NCBI RefSeq assembly: GCF_000344685.1 | Contig: NW_006920426.1 | Location: 1 to 64,000 of the forward strand | Source: Gloeophyllum trabeum ATCC 11539 | Lineage: Eukaryota > Basidiomycota > Agaricomycetes > Gloeophyllales > Gloeophyllaceae | Direction: 5' to 3' | DNA: 64,000 bases | In this document: in pieces, positions 1-11,805 of the stretch | How the letters are laid out: every line of letters begins with the position of its first letter | How positions within the stretch are numbered: position 1 is the stretch's first letter | The notes under the pieces: model-generated | What the model saw: only the letters and a program-made list of their open reading frames with translations | Databases searched by the model: none | Told to the model about the DNA's origin: nothing | Made by a program: the position numbers and the translations under genes

Positions 1-35
1 GGACATGGTCAGAGCAGGACTAACGGGAGGAATAT

Positions 36-281
36 CTATTTGCTTTTTGTCCTAGTGAATCGCGCACGGCATAGTTTGGCAAGGCGGATGAAGCGCTGAA
101 TGCTCTCGACCTCAAGCCGGTGATACAACTCAGGATGATGCCCAAAGCAGAGTAACAAGCGCGGCAAGGCCTGAGCACATGCTGAACGTACTTGTGTGAG
201 TGGCACACGATTTGCACAGTGCTGCTGCCGATTCAGAAGGGAAGCCAGCAGCGGCTGTAAGGCGCTCAGTGGCTTACTCAT
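36..281 (-). CDS. Small hypothetical ORF
   Basis: An 81-codon ORF begins at an ATG on the minus strand and is leucine- and arginine-rich. I recognise no domain, signal peptide or conserved motif, and no neighbouring exon could be joined convincingly. It may be a chance ORF or the 3' exon of a degraded gene. Confidence 0.15.
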   Translation of the reverse strand: MSKPLSALQPLLASLLNRQQHCANRVPLTQVRSACAQALPRLLLCFGHHPELYHRLEVESIQRFIRLAKLCRARFTRTKSK

Positions 282-600
282 TGTAGCACCGGGGTGCCTG
301 CGCAAAAATAATAGGCCAAGCAACACCGGTAATCGAAACAAAGCATGGCAGCTCAGATCACCATAAGACACACAAACCACTAGACTACCAGATACACAGG
401 GCATAAGTACCACAATTGTATGGAAGTGGCTTGATGCATTGATCCTTACGCTGCTGGTCAGTGCGGTCAGCACTGACACACCAGTTTTTGGCACAAACTT
501 TGCCGTGATATGTCAGAATATATGCTGCAATATCGGCTTTAATGATAGGAGTAGTCAGGGATCATTACGGACGGCGCAGAAGGTAGTCTTCGGGCGCATT

Positions 601-740
601 GGTAGCGTCGGGACCGTGTGGGTAGCGTTGGGACCGTGGGGGTAGCGTCGGGACCGTGGGGGTAGCGTCGGGACCGTGGGGGTAGCGTCGGGACCGTGGG
701 GGTAGCGTCGGGACCGTGGGGGTAGCGTCGGGACCGTGGG
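601..740. repeat. 20-bp minisatellite, 7 tandem copies
   Basis: Seven head-to-tail copies of the 20-bp unit GGTAGCGTCGGGACCGTGGG. The first two copies carry one substitution each (GTGTG for GTGGG; GTTG for GTCG) and the last five are identical. The homogeneous 3' end and variant 5' end suggest recent expansion by slippage or unequal exchange. It lies in non-coding DNA. Confidence 0.95.
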
Positions 741-765
741 AGCCGCTGAAACGGAATAAGACTGT

Positions 766-871
766 CCGCGGATTGTCCGCGTACAGTCCGTTTACCGAGA
801 TCTGGCATTTTCCCTCACCTGTCCGGACACTGTCCGCGGTCTGTCCAAGTACTGTCCGCGTACTGTCCGTT
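766..871. repeat. Degenerate GTCCGCG/GTCCGT motif cluster
   Basis: Just after the minisatellite, the word TGTCCG recurs about seven times in 100 bp (for example ACTGTCCGCGG, ATTGTCCGCGT, TACTGTCCGCG, TACTGTCCGTT) at irregular spacing. The same core, as CGGACA on the other strand, recurs in the transposable elements further along the window. This may be a subterminal repeat block from a decayed element. Confidence 0.5.
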
Positions 872-948
872 CCCAGTAACTTAGACGTCCTCCAGTAGCG
901 ACATAGGCTGACTCGAGGAACCGTCGCGCCCTCGGTCAGGTGTTACCC

Positions 949-1034
949 TATAAGGTATTGTTTGGCTGGGACAAACAGAGACGCGCGAAACGCAGTTTCC
1001 GGACTTTTATGCAAAGCACTGTATATACTCGAAG
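949..1034 (-). mobile_element. Relic of a composite DNA-transposon end
   Basis: Here 'TTTGGCTGGGACAAACAG' is followed by GCGCGAAACGCAG and then by TTATGCAAAGCACTGTA. This order matches the parts of the element at 29563-31536: inner arm TTTGGCGCGGACAAACA, then GCGCGGAAATGCG, and outer end TTATGCAAGGCACTGTA. Only one end is visible, so it is a truncated, mutated copy. No matching opposite end was found upstream. Confidence 0.4.
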
Positions 1035-1783
1035 TAATAACACACTAACTAGAAATAGAAGTAAAGGACTTGAAAGAGAATCAAACAACCATATAAGTAC
1101 ATACACGTTAAGAAAGGAATATCAATGAGAAACGTATATCGTACATGGCGAGCTCCTACAGTCTGGCTTGCCATGGGAATTTCTCCAGGTATACTTAGTA
1201 CTTGCCGAGTACAGGATAGCAATGGGGAATAGATTGGTAGCATACGTCCCCTGGACTCGACGCTGAACCTGGCCTATTATATGAAGGTACGCAGGTCCTG
1301 CAGTCCATCGCATCACGTAGCTATCGTCATGATAGTTGGCCGCTCATTGTTAGCATTATCAAGCAACAGTTCCCGTAGGTCGACGCCACCAAAGTCGCAT
1401 CCCATCTTGAGCTGATGAGAACTGTCTCAGAAGCGTACTGGGGGTGATGATGAGACGATGCGCACTATAGATATCTTCTCCATGAGAAAACAGTTTCCTC
1501 TAGTCACAAGCCCGTCTCTGAATGTCCCGGCCGTGAGCTGATGTTGGGAATCCGCATCGATGCACGAGACACATTCAGATGGTGAGTATTACAACTGTCA
1601 CAGTCTCCCAGTGGTACTCCCCATTCAGTTATGATCTCGCGCCTTGGGAGGAGCCCGATCAAGCACACGCTGGTGATGGAAGCGACCGCTGCGAGATGGA
1701 CATTTGACACGGCTGTTATTAGCTAAATGTTCGTGTCTCCACCGGGCTACGGAATCCCCTCTTGCTCTGCTGTCCTTCTCTCG
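1035..1783. other. Stretch with no recognised gene
   Basis: Only short ORFs lacking splice-consistent extension are present. It presumably includes the promoter and 5' leader of the membrane-protein gene that follows. Confidence 0.5.
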
Positions 1784-3447
1784 ATGTCGTCGACAGCGCC
1801 AGATGACCCTCTTCTGTATGTAGGGGTCCGGAGGTCTCGTCATCTGGTTTACAGTGTGTTTTCTATGGTTATCTATGAGTACTTTATCACATTGGATCTG
1901 GAGGTAAGTCATGCGTGACTTCGTCGGGCCCGTTGTTTACATGGTAGCTTTTCTTTGCAGGTGGCTTACTTCTGGAGGTGTACAAATCCTGCGAAGCTCT
2001 CGCGATTACTCTTCTTTTGGGTACGTCTATCGTGTCACGGGTGGATCGGCCACGGGCTCAGCGTCTCTTCCCAAACTAGAATCGATATATCAACCTCATA
2101 ACGTGCAGGTATGTCTCGTGGCAGAGTACCAGGGCATTAACTGAGATTCCTGGCCTTAGTCTCAGCGTTTATAGTGAGCTCGCAGTTTGTATCAGCCATC
2201 CATCCCGTGCTGACAACGGTGGATTAGGTACATGGTCCTCCAATGACACAAGATGGGTGAGTCACAAAATCTAGTTCGTCATGTACGCATGTTCAAACCC
2301 AGTAGATGTGAGGGAAATACGCGCGATGCTGCGCAGTCCACCTTGCTTAACTATTCCCAGATTGATCCTAGTCACGACGTTAACCACCTTAGGCCTGGTT
2401 ATCATTCAAGGTCAGAGACACCATCCATCAATAGACTATACATACAATCGACCCTATTCCAGTGATGCACGCCCTGAGACTATGGTACCTCTTCTCGCAC
2501 TCGACAGCGGTCCGACTCTTGCTCGTCTTTCTCACCATCGGCTACCAGGTCACGCACTGGACCGTCGTAATTCAGTATCTGGCAAATAACGGCCCCCTCA
2601 GCGGTCAATTGTGGCTCCCCCCCCTCGTTATCCATACTATCCTTTATCTGCTAACCATCGCACGGGTGTTCTTCCCGCGACCGCTTCCTGGAGGGGGGAG
2701 GCACCTCATGAACCGATTACTGTGCGAGTGAGTATGCTGCGCACTTCCTACGAGCATTCTTCGAGGCTGATACATTGAAAGGGGCACGTTGCTCGCTTCC
2801 GCGGCGTTTGGTGAATGGTTCCGCGATATTTGTTACCTTTCTGTCGGCCTGACACCTCTTTCAAGGTACAAGCCTGTTTGACACGATTGGCGCCCTACAA
2901 CGTGACCAACGGGTACGTTTCTTGCCTTTTTCTTGTATGCCTGTTTGTGGATCGGGTCCTACAGGTGAGCCTCCCCGCAAAACAGAGCGAGTGCGTATCT
3001 GTATCTTGGTCCCTCCTGCACACGGCTTACCGCATTCAAACGGACCACAGAATAATGCTGGCAGTGCTTTCGGTTACCATGAGCCGATTGATGTTCAACA
3101 TTCGCAGGCTCTCCACCTCCTTAGGGACAGAACCCGAACTGCTCTTGAGTGATATGGAAATGAGCCGAGTGCAGATGCGGTGTACCAAGGGCACTCGCGA
3201 GGGTGAACTGCTGGTCGAAGTGGAGAACGTCGGTCCCGACGAGTATGAGTTGTCTCGCACGAATTCGCCTGGTGAGATCGTGGAGGAGCTGAGGGCTGTA
3301 ACATCCGCCGATGTTGTACAGGAGGCAGAGACGAGCGGTTCATTCAAAATGATCAAGGAGTCGGAGCTCGGCTACGCTGACGCTATAGCTACTGAGCGAC
3401 GGCCACGAACTCGCGGCATCTCTTTATCTGGTAGTACCCTTTCTTGA
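1784..3447 (+). CDS. DUF6533-type multi-span membrane protein
   Basis: The first exon encodes about 40 residues ending in a hydrophobic stretch and Y-E-Y-F-I-T-L-D-L-E. A clear intron (gtaagt...tgcag) follows, then V-A-Y-F-W. This is the N-terminal signature of the DUF6533 family common in Agaricomycetes. Later exons supply further membrane segments, including LLLVFLTIGYQV and LVIHTILYLLTIARVFF. The last exon carries the family's usual final helix with a terminal Arg-containing motif (VTMSRLMFNIRRL) and then about 100 polar, acidic residues. The function of the family is unknown. The exon structure between 2030 and 2460 could not be resolved: candidate splices leave stops. The middle is therefore tentative and a damaged copy is possible. 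Start ATG is at 1784. Confidence 0.65.
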
Positions 3448-3695
3448 CAAAGAGGTTTCCTCAAGGCGCCGCGGAAAACTGTATCCTTGGAGCATGCGAA
3501 GCGATTCAATATCAAAGTTAGAAGGACATCAGTAGAGGCGTTTTTGTCGATAAGGATGAAAGATGAGTCGTAAGCGCCACTGCGATAGACGTAGGAGGTG
3601 GCAGCCAGTGGCCACATTGGGTTGGTGTGATCAAACCTATTTTGGAACCTGATCGAGTCGCAAGATGTGGCAACTCCATCGCGCTTTCGACGATC
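3448..3695. other. Intergenic, promoter of PHD-finger gene
   Basis: About 250 bp between two plus-strand genes. No ORF with recognisable content and no clear TATA box was seen. Confidence 0.4.
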
Positions 3696-5594
3696 ATGGT
3701 CAACTCGCGTCTTTGCACTCGGTGCAAGGAGCCGTGTCATGGCCCTCGCGCATTTCTACTAACATGCTGTTCCTGTAGACGGCACTATCATCACAGTGAG
3801 TCAGAAAAGTAACAGTGTATATCGCCCGTCAGACGCGTTTACGTCCAAGGATGTCACCAGCCAGCGGTCGCGGATGAAGAGTTGATTCAACGGATCTACG
3901 CGACGAACAGGAACGATGTCGATAACGGGCTTGACGCATGGATGTGTAGACGATGTAAGAAGAAGAGTGGGGCCAATGGTCTAGCGGCGACTTCAAGTGG
4001 CCAGGAGATGAGACCCAAGACAATTGAGATTCAGGATGAGAAGATTGTCTCTGCCCAAACCTCACATTCTCCAGGGAAGGTGTGACTCTCAAGCCAAGCT
4101 GTGCGTAATGTGCATCCCGTTTACTGAGCATGGCAGACCAAGGCCGAAGTCAATAAAGCGAACTTCGAAACAATTGAAATTCTGTCCGATGACGAGACCC
4201 GAATTGTGCCTTCACGCCTTTCGCAGAATAGGGCAAGTTGTCTGATATGCCTGCTCTATTATACGTGTGCTCAATCCATACCCAGTCACCTTCAGTTCTT
4301 GCGTCCTCATCCTCGTCCCAGCGTCCTATTTCACCTGCCTCACGTCCCATCCTCTCCCCTTCCACTTCGAGTAGCCATAAACGTCCTGCAGAGGCATCCA
4401 CACGCCATTCAGCCGACACTTCGAAACGACTGCGCACGACTTCTGAGGGTAATGCAAACTACACGGAATCATCTCTCGCAATACTGAAGCCTCTGGATGG
4501 CAACGATCATGGCGTCGCTTCCAGCACAGATGTGCGTCCAGAGATAATCATGCCTACAACAAGTCTACAGAGCCGCGATACCTCGGTTGGTAACACCATG
4601 CTACCTGGTACCCCTGAAACGGAACAGAAATCAGAATCCGGAGCCTGTCCTAAATTATTGTCCTCCCCGTCATCGGCAAGACGGGTTCCGCCACTTCCTG
4701 CGAAAACGGCGCGTCCTGGAGTTCATCCTCCATCCCGTTCCCAGCGGACACCCTTGTTCCTCCCCTCTGCCTCCCCAACCCCTGGTCTTTCACAGTTTGC
4801 CACCAAAACTCGTAATGGAGCATCTCGTACCCCGCTCTTCCTCCCCTCGATGTCCACTGCCCCGGGCCAAGGTGGCCACCCGCGGGGACCAAGCACGTCC
4901 AGTCTGCGTGCTTCCTTCACTCCGACAGCACAGGAAGAGTACGCGCAGGTACAACCGTCCTACGAGAGGTCGCGGGAGCCGCTGGATCTCAACACAGTGT
5001 TCACTCGAATGAATCTTGAGAAGACAGCATTCGGGGAAGGGAAGAGTGAGCGAGCGTTGCTGGATAGGATCGAGCGGTTACAAAGGCGGGAGCCTTCCGC
5101 GGGTACAACCGATCCAGAGCCGTCGTCTGGAAGAATGGAATGGAACAGAATGTACGTGAGGGATGATATGGATGAGCTCTACGCCAGCGAGAGCGAGGCG
5201 GAACGCGGAGTACCCTCGGCTGATCAGGTACGCTTGTTTAGAATATCAAGTTCGGAGCTGGTGACCCATGTGCAACATAACCATTATTTAGAGGAAGCTC
5301 GCAACGCAGGAGCCGCAACCAGAACCGGCAGGGATCGCTCTCTCACCTGCAACGGCTGCCTCGTTATCTTCTGTCTCGGCGCTGGTCCTAGATACCCCGG
5401 AACTGGAACTGAAACCTTTGCCCGTCCTGTATCCACATCTAGAGCGCTTCAGCAAAGCGCCCATCTTACCCGGTTCGAGGGATCCGAAGAGAAGCTCGGA
5501 GTATCGTGGCAGAGCGAGGAAGGCACCAGCGGAGAAGACGAAGAAGCGCAAGCGGGGGTTAGGGTTCTGTGTGATTGGAGGGGTAGGTGTGTGA
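3696..5594 (+). CDS. PHD-type zinc finger protein, hypothetical
   Basis: The N-terminus reads C-T-R-C, then C-C-S-C-R-R-H-Y-H-H, and after an intron C-H-Q-P and D-A-W-M-C-R-R-C. This spacing (CxxC, CxxC, H, W-x-C-x-x-C) fits a PHD finger, a reader of histone tails, so a nuclear role in chromatin is likely. The rest is low-complexity, rich in Ser, Pro and Thr, with a Lys/Arg-rich tail (KTKKRKRG) that could be a nuclear localisation signal. One intron (4233-4285) starts with GCAAGT rather than GT and restores the frame. Another (5228-5291) is canonical and leads to the true C-terminus; without it the frame continues to a later stop. Specific orthology is not clear to me. Confidence 0.75.
4233..4285 (+). 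other. GC-AG intron
   Basis: The donor is AGG|GCAAGT and the acceptor CCCAG, giving 53 nt. Removal joins the upstream exon (…LSQNR) to the Ser/Pro-rich exon (SPSVLASSS) in frame. No GT donor nearby does this. GC donors with an otherwise perfect AAGT match are the usual form of this minor splice class. Confidence 0.65.
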
Positions 5595-6088
5595 CAGGGC
5601 GGAGGACTTAGTGGCGTATGCACCCCCTCCGGTATCTTGGTTGCTCTTGTACTATGAAGTATTGCGGTCTGTATTTTTAGGGGCCAGAAGTGCTGCGGGC
5701 GGCGTAACGTGCCCGCTTGAAAGCGTATATAGCGGGCGCAATATATAGAGTTCCATCCGCAGTCGTTCGTACGAGGAATACCAACGTCCTAAGCCATCTT
5801 GTGGCGTTAACTAGGCGAATCGCATACCCGTGGAGGACAAATCATGGACGCGGAAACACATTCCACGCAAATTGATGTGGTTCAAGCATCGTGATATTCG
5901 GTCATGATTATTAAGGATTCAACCACTATGAAAGACTGGCATATACTACATATCAGAATACACATTTTCTATCGCAGACAATGCAAGAACGAATGACAAC
6001 TGCTTAAATATATATATAAACACGCCCGTGCTGCGGAATCGCATTTCGGGCGCGAACCCCTGGCATGAATTCATCCAGCCACATCCCA
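5595..6088. other. 3' intergenic between convergent genes
   Basis: AT-rich spacer between the 3' ends of the PHD-finger gene (+) and the next gene (-). It has several TATATA runs (about 5727 and 6007) that could serve as polyadenylation signals. No gene was seen. Confidence 0.5.
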
Positions 6089-8265
6089 TCACCGAGAAAA
6101 CCTGTTATATAGCCGCCATGCACCCAAGCCGACACTAACCAAAGTCACGAACTGCACCCCTCGGTACACCAGCTTAACCTGCTCAAAGAAATCCATGCGG
6201 GTGCCAGGCCCCTCATCGAGCCTTTCGATGTAGGAGTTCTTGATCGCCTCAAGCATCTTGGACTCCATGTCGGATCCAGACATGATCATCGCAGCGGGGG
6301 AAGAGGCAGAGACAATGGCTTGGTCGCGGGAGAGGACGGGCTGGACAGCGGTGGTGTGAGAGAGCGGATGGACGAGGATAGAGGGTGGGATTGAGTTGGC
6401 AACGGTCACAGCACTGTCAACGTGCTCAGTAACGTAAGTCTGGAATTTCTTTGACTTGACAAAAAGGTAGAAGGCGGAGAGACGCGGCCTGTGTGATGTC
6501 CGTGAGTCGGAAGTATGGGACTGAAGAGGGATGTGACGAGCGCACATAGCCTGCATTCGGTCGATGGCAGTATCAGGCGACTGGACACGAGAGACGAGCA
6601 AGAACGGGACCCGCCCAGGCGGTATGTTTCTCTTGCTTATTTTCCTGCACAAAATACTGTTAGTGTAGTCCGGCGATGCCTGATGGACATCGACTCACGT
6701 CACGTCGTCTTCCAAGATATAGAGCGGGCCAGAAATTAAAGCCTTGGCGCCATCTTTCAAGATAGCATCCACCATGTCCTTGGCACTCTCTGCCTCCTGA
6801 TTACGGGTGGCGGTCTGGAGGCCGGCCCCAATGCGAGCGACAGCCGTAGCGAGTTCCCGCGCAATGTCATCGTAGACTTCCTCGTCGAAGTATGCGATCC
6901 AAGGCGCCATGGGCGACTCACCGTTGAATGCCAGCTTCGCTTGCACTATGGCAGTAGCAATGTCCTTGGCTTCAGTCTTCCTGGCGGAACTACCCGGCCT
7001 AGACAGAGCACTCTGGTGGACATAGACGGTACTGGGTCCGTGAAGAGCCCCGGCAATCGCAGGAGGTATGTCGAAATTCAGGGAACCGTCCTTACCGACC
7101 TTCAGAGCGGCGACAGACGGCGAAGGAAGGACTTCAAGAAGGTGCGCATGCTGCTTCGACAGCTGGGACAAACCAAGTACGGCGAAAGATAGCTGGTCGA
7201 TATACCTGGGCAACAGCTTGGACAAAATGTCGGCCACTGACGACGCTACACTTGGTGGGAAGTATAGCGCCGCGACGTCGCCGGCGGCATACGCAGACAC
7301 CAGAGTACCAAGCGTCGTCACAAATGGGACTGGCAAGCCGAAGGTCAGAGACGAATTCTGTACTGCCTCATATTTACTTACAGGCCCAGTGAGGCGTAAC
7401 CAAGATGACACCAGCAGGTGCTTGGATTTGCTTGATCTTCTGATTCTGACGGAAGAGTCCTAGGACCTCAGCCCTGGAGCCCTTAGTGGTAGTCTTCGAG
7501 CTCCTAATGACGTTGTCCAACTCGGTTTTGACGGTCTGTAGGACTGCTCCAAGTTCGAGCAGAACCTCAGAGCGCACGAGGCGGCTGTCTGTATATGACT
7601 AATTAGATGGGCGTTCCAGATCGAAGCCGTATTGGTTTGAGTACCTTTCAAAGCTGCGCCTACAAGCTCATCGGTATGCTTCTGGATCAAGTCTGAGGAT
7701 GAGTTAGTATTTTCTCTTTGCTTGCTGAACCGGATCCAACATACCATGCACCCCTTGCAACTGCTTCCGCCTCCAGTTGTAAGGACGGCTGGCACCAGCG
7801 GTGAAGGTAGCGTCCAACTGGAGAAATGCCTACAATTTACGGTGAGATGATCGACCTCGGTATACAAAAAATCGGATAACTTGCCTGCGTAGAAGACTGC
7901 GCCATTGGAAGATGAAGCTGGAGAGTATTGCCATCCCCCAAGTCCTAACCTGCCGCATATATATGATTGCCGTTCGAGGTAACGGACAGGACGTGGGCTC
8001 GTGTAATAACAGTCAGTAAGCATCATTCGGAATGCTTGGGGCGCTGCGTTAGCGGTGGGAGGTGAAGGGCTCGAGGTTGCAGCCACCCGTGCCCCGGATT
8101 TGGCTGCAGATCATTCCCACGATGCGCAACTAACCCACTCTCGATGACCGAAGTTGGAAGGCGTCCACATCTCCCCGCCTTGGTTCTACGCAAGACGGCC
8201 TGGACAGGCTCTCTCTGTGCCAATTCGAGGAGAATGCCGGTTCCACGTTGGGAGACTAATGCCAT
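6089..8265 (-). CDS. Unknown protein with C-terminal membrane anchor
   Basis: A multi-exon minus-strand gene. A start at 8265 gives MALVSQRGTGILLEL. Later exons encode LVGAALK-DSRLVRSEVLL, then after a 49-nt intron VQNSSLTFGLPVPFV, a roughly 220-residue Ala/Leu-rich helical region, and a last exon ending in LVYRGVQFVTLVSVGLGAWR. The final 25 residues look like one membrane span with a basic tail (YNRFSR), as in tail-anchored proteins. Exon frames agree across several introns, so it is very likely a real gene. I do not recognise the family. The start is 206 bp from the divergently transcribed reductase, so they may share control sequences. The first two exon joins are uncertain. Confidence 0.55.
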
Positions 8266-8471
8266 GACTCCGAGGAATGAACAGACCCACTGCCGACCGG
8301 TGATCCTGGAGGGACGGACGGCGGACAAGTAGTGACTTTATAATGCCGCAGAGTTTGCTGGATGGCCCACAACTGCTACTTCCCGTCTGCTTGTCTGGAC
8401 CTCGACTACGCTCGGTAAGACTTTAGTATTGTTTGGCAATCTCACGACGCGCTTACGTTGTGGTGGTAGAC
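8266..8471. promoter_or_regulatory. Putative bidirectional promoter
   Basis: This 206-bp gap separates the divergent ATGs of the unknown membrane protein (-) and the NRPS-like reductase (+). A TATA-like ACTTTATAATG lies at about 8334-8344, around 130 bp before the reductase ATG. The arrangement is seen; shared regulation is inferred. Confidence 0.4.
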
Positions 8472-11400
8472 ATGCCAGGCGAAATCTCCAAGACCGCAAA
8501 GTCAGAGGCATTGACCGCTATCCCCCATTCTCCATGTCTTCTCCCTTATGCCATAGATCATCGTTCTTACAACGATTCTGGACGAATTGCAATCAGCTAT
8601 CCTAAGCCTGGCACCGGCGAGTATGTCGATGTACCCTGGGCTCAGTTTGGAGCTGCCGTAGACGCGGCGGCCTGGAATTTCGACGCGAAAATCGGCGCTC
8701 GTCGCTCTTCTGAGGATCCGGACAAAGTGGTAGCAATCCTTGCCAGATCAGATGCCGCGTACATGATCACTATCTACGCCCTCCACAAGTGCGGATTAGT
8801 CCCGCTCCTCATCTCTACCCGTAACTCCCGAGCCGCCATCGTCAATCTCTTAAAGTTGACAAACTCTGTCGCCCTTCTATCCGACTCGTACAACCGGAAG
8901 GAGGCCGAGGCCTCCGCAGCTGAGGCGGGCGCAATCCCTGTTCATGATTTGGCACCTTTGCCGGCGACTGTGTCTGTCCAAGACCGCAAGCCTTTCCCCT
9001 TCACCTTGAAGTGGGAGGATGAATGCGACCGAAGAGCCCTGATTTTGCATACGTCTGGCTCTACAGGCCTTCCCAAGCCCGTGGCCTGGAACACGCGCTT
9101 CTTCTGGCACCAAGGTAAGCTCCTCCGACTTAGTGCACGCTTGATTATACTGAACGGTACATCTATAGGATACTACCCGCCGAAATTCGTTACCAAATAC
9201 AATAATTCGTCTGTTCTTGCCACGTTGCCCTTGTTCCACGGCTCCGGGGCTGCTCTCACTCGCGCCTCTCTCCTCTGGCTGGGTTGGAAAGTTACTTTCC
9301 CCGACCCCTCGAAGCCCGTTACCGCCTCAGCCATCATCGACCTCTGCCAATCCAGCGCCGTCTCCGGTCCGGACATCGTGATCGGTGCACCCTCTGTTAT
9401 AGAGGAGATTCCGACGCTGCCTGGAGGGATGGATGTACTTCGCGGGCGCAAGTTCTGGTTCTTCGTTGGAGCACCCGTGCCTCCTCACTTCGGCGATTTC
9501 CTGGTCAAGGAGGGGATCCACTTCCTCTCGATGCTTGGTAGCACAGAGATCGGGCAGATGAACGTCCTGGAGCCTGATGGCAGAGAGCCTCAGGACTGGC
9601 AGTACCATGAGATCCGCCCAGACCTGGACATCGTCTTGGAGCCCAGGGGCTCGACGCCGGACGGCGGACCGTTCGAGCTGATTATCTTGGCGAAGGATGG
9701 TTGGAAGCCGGGCACCATCAACGTTAACATCAACGGAGTTGAGGGTTACTCAACTTCAGACCTCTACCAAAGACACCCCACGCATCCCCGCTTGCTCAAA
9801 CACTGCGGTCGCGCTGATGACGTTATCGTCCTCTCCAACGGGGAGAAGACCCTATCTCGCGCTATTGAAGTGCCCATTGAAGCAGACCCTCGTGTTTCTG
9901 CGGCAATTGTCTTTGGTACTGGACGAACGCAGAACGGCGTCCTTGTTGCTCCCGCCTCGGATTACGTCTTTGACCCTTCAGACGAGTCGAAGCTCGCTGA
10001 ATTCCGAAACGCCATTTGGCCCAGTGTGGAGATGGCGAATAGGACTTCCCCTCAGCATTCGCAGATATGGAAGGAAATGATTCTTGTCACGACTCCTAGA
10101 AAGGAGTTGCCGAGGACGGACAAGGGCAGTGTCAAGAGGAAGGCTGCTATAGACCTATACGCCAAGGAAATCGACGAGTTGTATCTAGCTGTCGAAAGCC
10201 TGTCGTCGTCGAACAAGCCGCCGTTGCCCGAGCCTGCCGAGGAGAGCACCTTGGTACCGTTCTTCCGGGCCATTGTCGAGGAAGCCATGGGCAAGCCGGT
10301 CGGCAGTGACGATGACGTTTTCGAGCAGGGAATGGACTCGCTGAAGGCGATATTTGTTCGTAACTCCCTGCTGTCTGCGTGCCGTCGCAGCGAGAAGAAG
10401 GAGATTCAGGCCTTAGCGAGCAAAGTTCCTCAGAACTTCGTGTTCCTATACTCGTCGCCCAAGGCTATGGCTACGGCTATGGCGACCTTAGTACAGTCTG
10501 GCTTCTTGGCGGATAGCGGGATGGAAACCGCAGAGCAGCACGCCCAGATCATCAATGATACTGTGGCGAAATACACCTCAGATCTGCCCACGCAGAAGGG
10601 GTCCAACGTGCCCGCGGACGATGATGAGGTTGTCATTCTCACGGGCTCGACGGGATCCCTCGGCACGTTCATCTTGCATTCGCTGCTTCTCAATGCTCGC
10701 GTCAAGAAGGTAATGTTCTTATCGCTATTGCATGTTGGATTACCTTTAAACGACTCTCATGCAGGTATTTGCTTTCAACCGATCTGGTTCAAGCCCTTCC
10801 ATGCAACGCCAACAACGTTCGTATAAGGAAAGGGGCTTAGATGTATCCGTCCTTGAGAACGCCGCGGCGTTTGGCAAGCTCGTGTTCCACGATGTCCAGG
10901 TCAACCAACGCAAATTTGGTCTTGCGGACGATGTCTTCATCGCCATCCATTCATCTGTTACGCTCGTCATTCACAATGCTTGGGCATTGAACTTCAACTG
11001 GTCCTTGGCGACTTTCGAACCTGTTCACCTTAAAGGCCTTCGCAATTTCGTCGACTTCGCCCTCACGTCACCCCGTGATAGAGCTCCGCGTATCGCATTT
11101 ACGTCATCCATCGCGTCTGCCGGCGCCTACACGAAAGGCCCAGTCCCTGAGGAATCCGTTGATGACCCATCCATGTGCCTGCCTCAAGGCTACGCAAGGT
11201 CAAAGTACGTGGGCGAGCGGATACTGGCTATTGCAAGGGAGAAGACAGGCTTGCCCACGATTTCCTTCCGCATTGGTCAGATTTCCGGAGACTCTCGACG
11301 CGGTATTTGGAACGAGACAGACAACGTACCAGCTCTAGTTCGTGGCTGCCAGGAGCTCGCGGCTATCCCAACCGACTGGCCACCCGTGGTTGCTTGGACA

Positions 11401-11805
11401 CCCGTCGACAGCGTTGCTCAGACTGTAGTCGACGTGTGCTTAGATCCGAAGGGTCGTGTCGGCATGTTCCACATTGCGAACCCCAAGCCGACCCCGTGGA
11501 GCGAATTTGTGCCAGTCTTACAGGCCAATCTTAAGACGCAGGATGGCCGCAAACTGGTACTGGTCAAGATGCGCGAATGGCTTGACCGGCTGAACGATGG
11601 CCAACAGTCGGCGGAGTCTAACCCTGCCGTGAAACTCATTGCCTTCTTCGAGAACAATCTGGCAGGGAGGGGTATCCGTTGCCGGCTTGACTTGCAGAAG
11701 ACGGTGGAAGTCTCGAAGACGTTGAGGGAGGTGCCTGCAGTGGATCACAGGATGTTTGAGACTTACCTGAACTACTGGAAGAGTATCAGCTTTTTGCGCG
11801 CGTAG
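8472..11805 (+). CDS. NRPS-like adenylate-forming reductase (A-T-R)
   Basis: About 1075 residues after removing two introns (9115-9168 and 10710-10764). The adenylation domain has LHTSGSTGLPKP (AMP-binding A3), GSTEIG (A5), STSDLY (A7), GRADDVIVLSNGEK (A8) and LPRTDKGSVKRKA with the A10 lysine. A carrier domain has GMDSLKA, whose serine takes phosphopantetheine. The reductase domain has TGSTGSLG for NADPH, a YARSK (YxxxK) catalytic pair and a C-terminal substrate-binding part. There is no condensation domain. Enzymes of this build activate a carboxylic acid, hold it as a thioester and release it by reduction to an aldehyde or alcohol. The substrate cannot be read from sequence. The unspliced first intron has no stop and is a multiple of three. 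A nearby TTG (8433) is in frame but the ATG is preferred. Probable core enzyme of a metabolite cluster. Confidence 0.93.

Noticed and set aside
539..808. 89-codon ORF with PHGPDATPTVPT repeats
   Set aside because: It is a translation of the 20-bp minisatellite with no supporting exon or start context.
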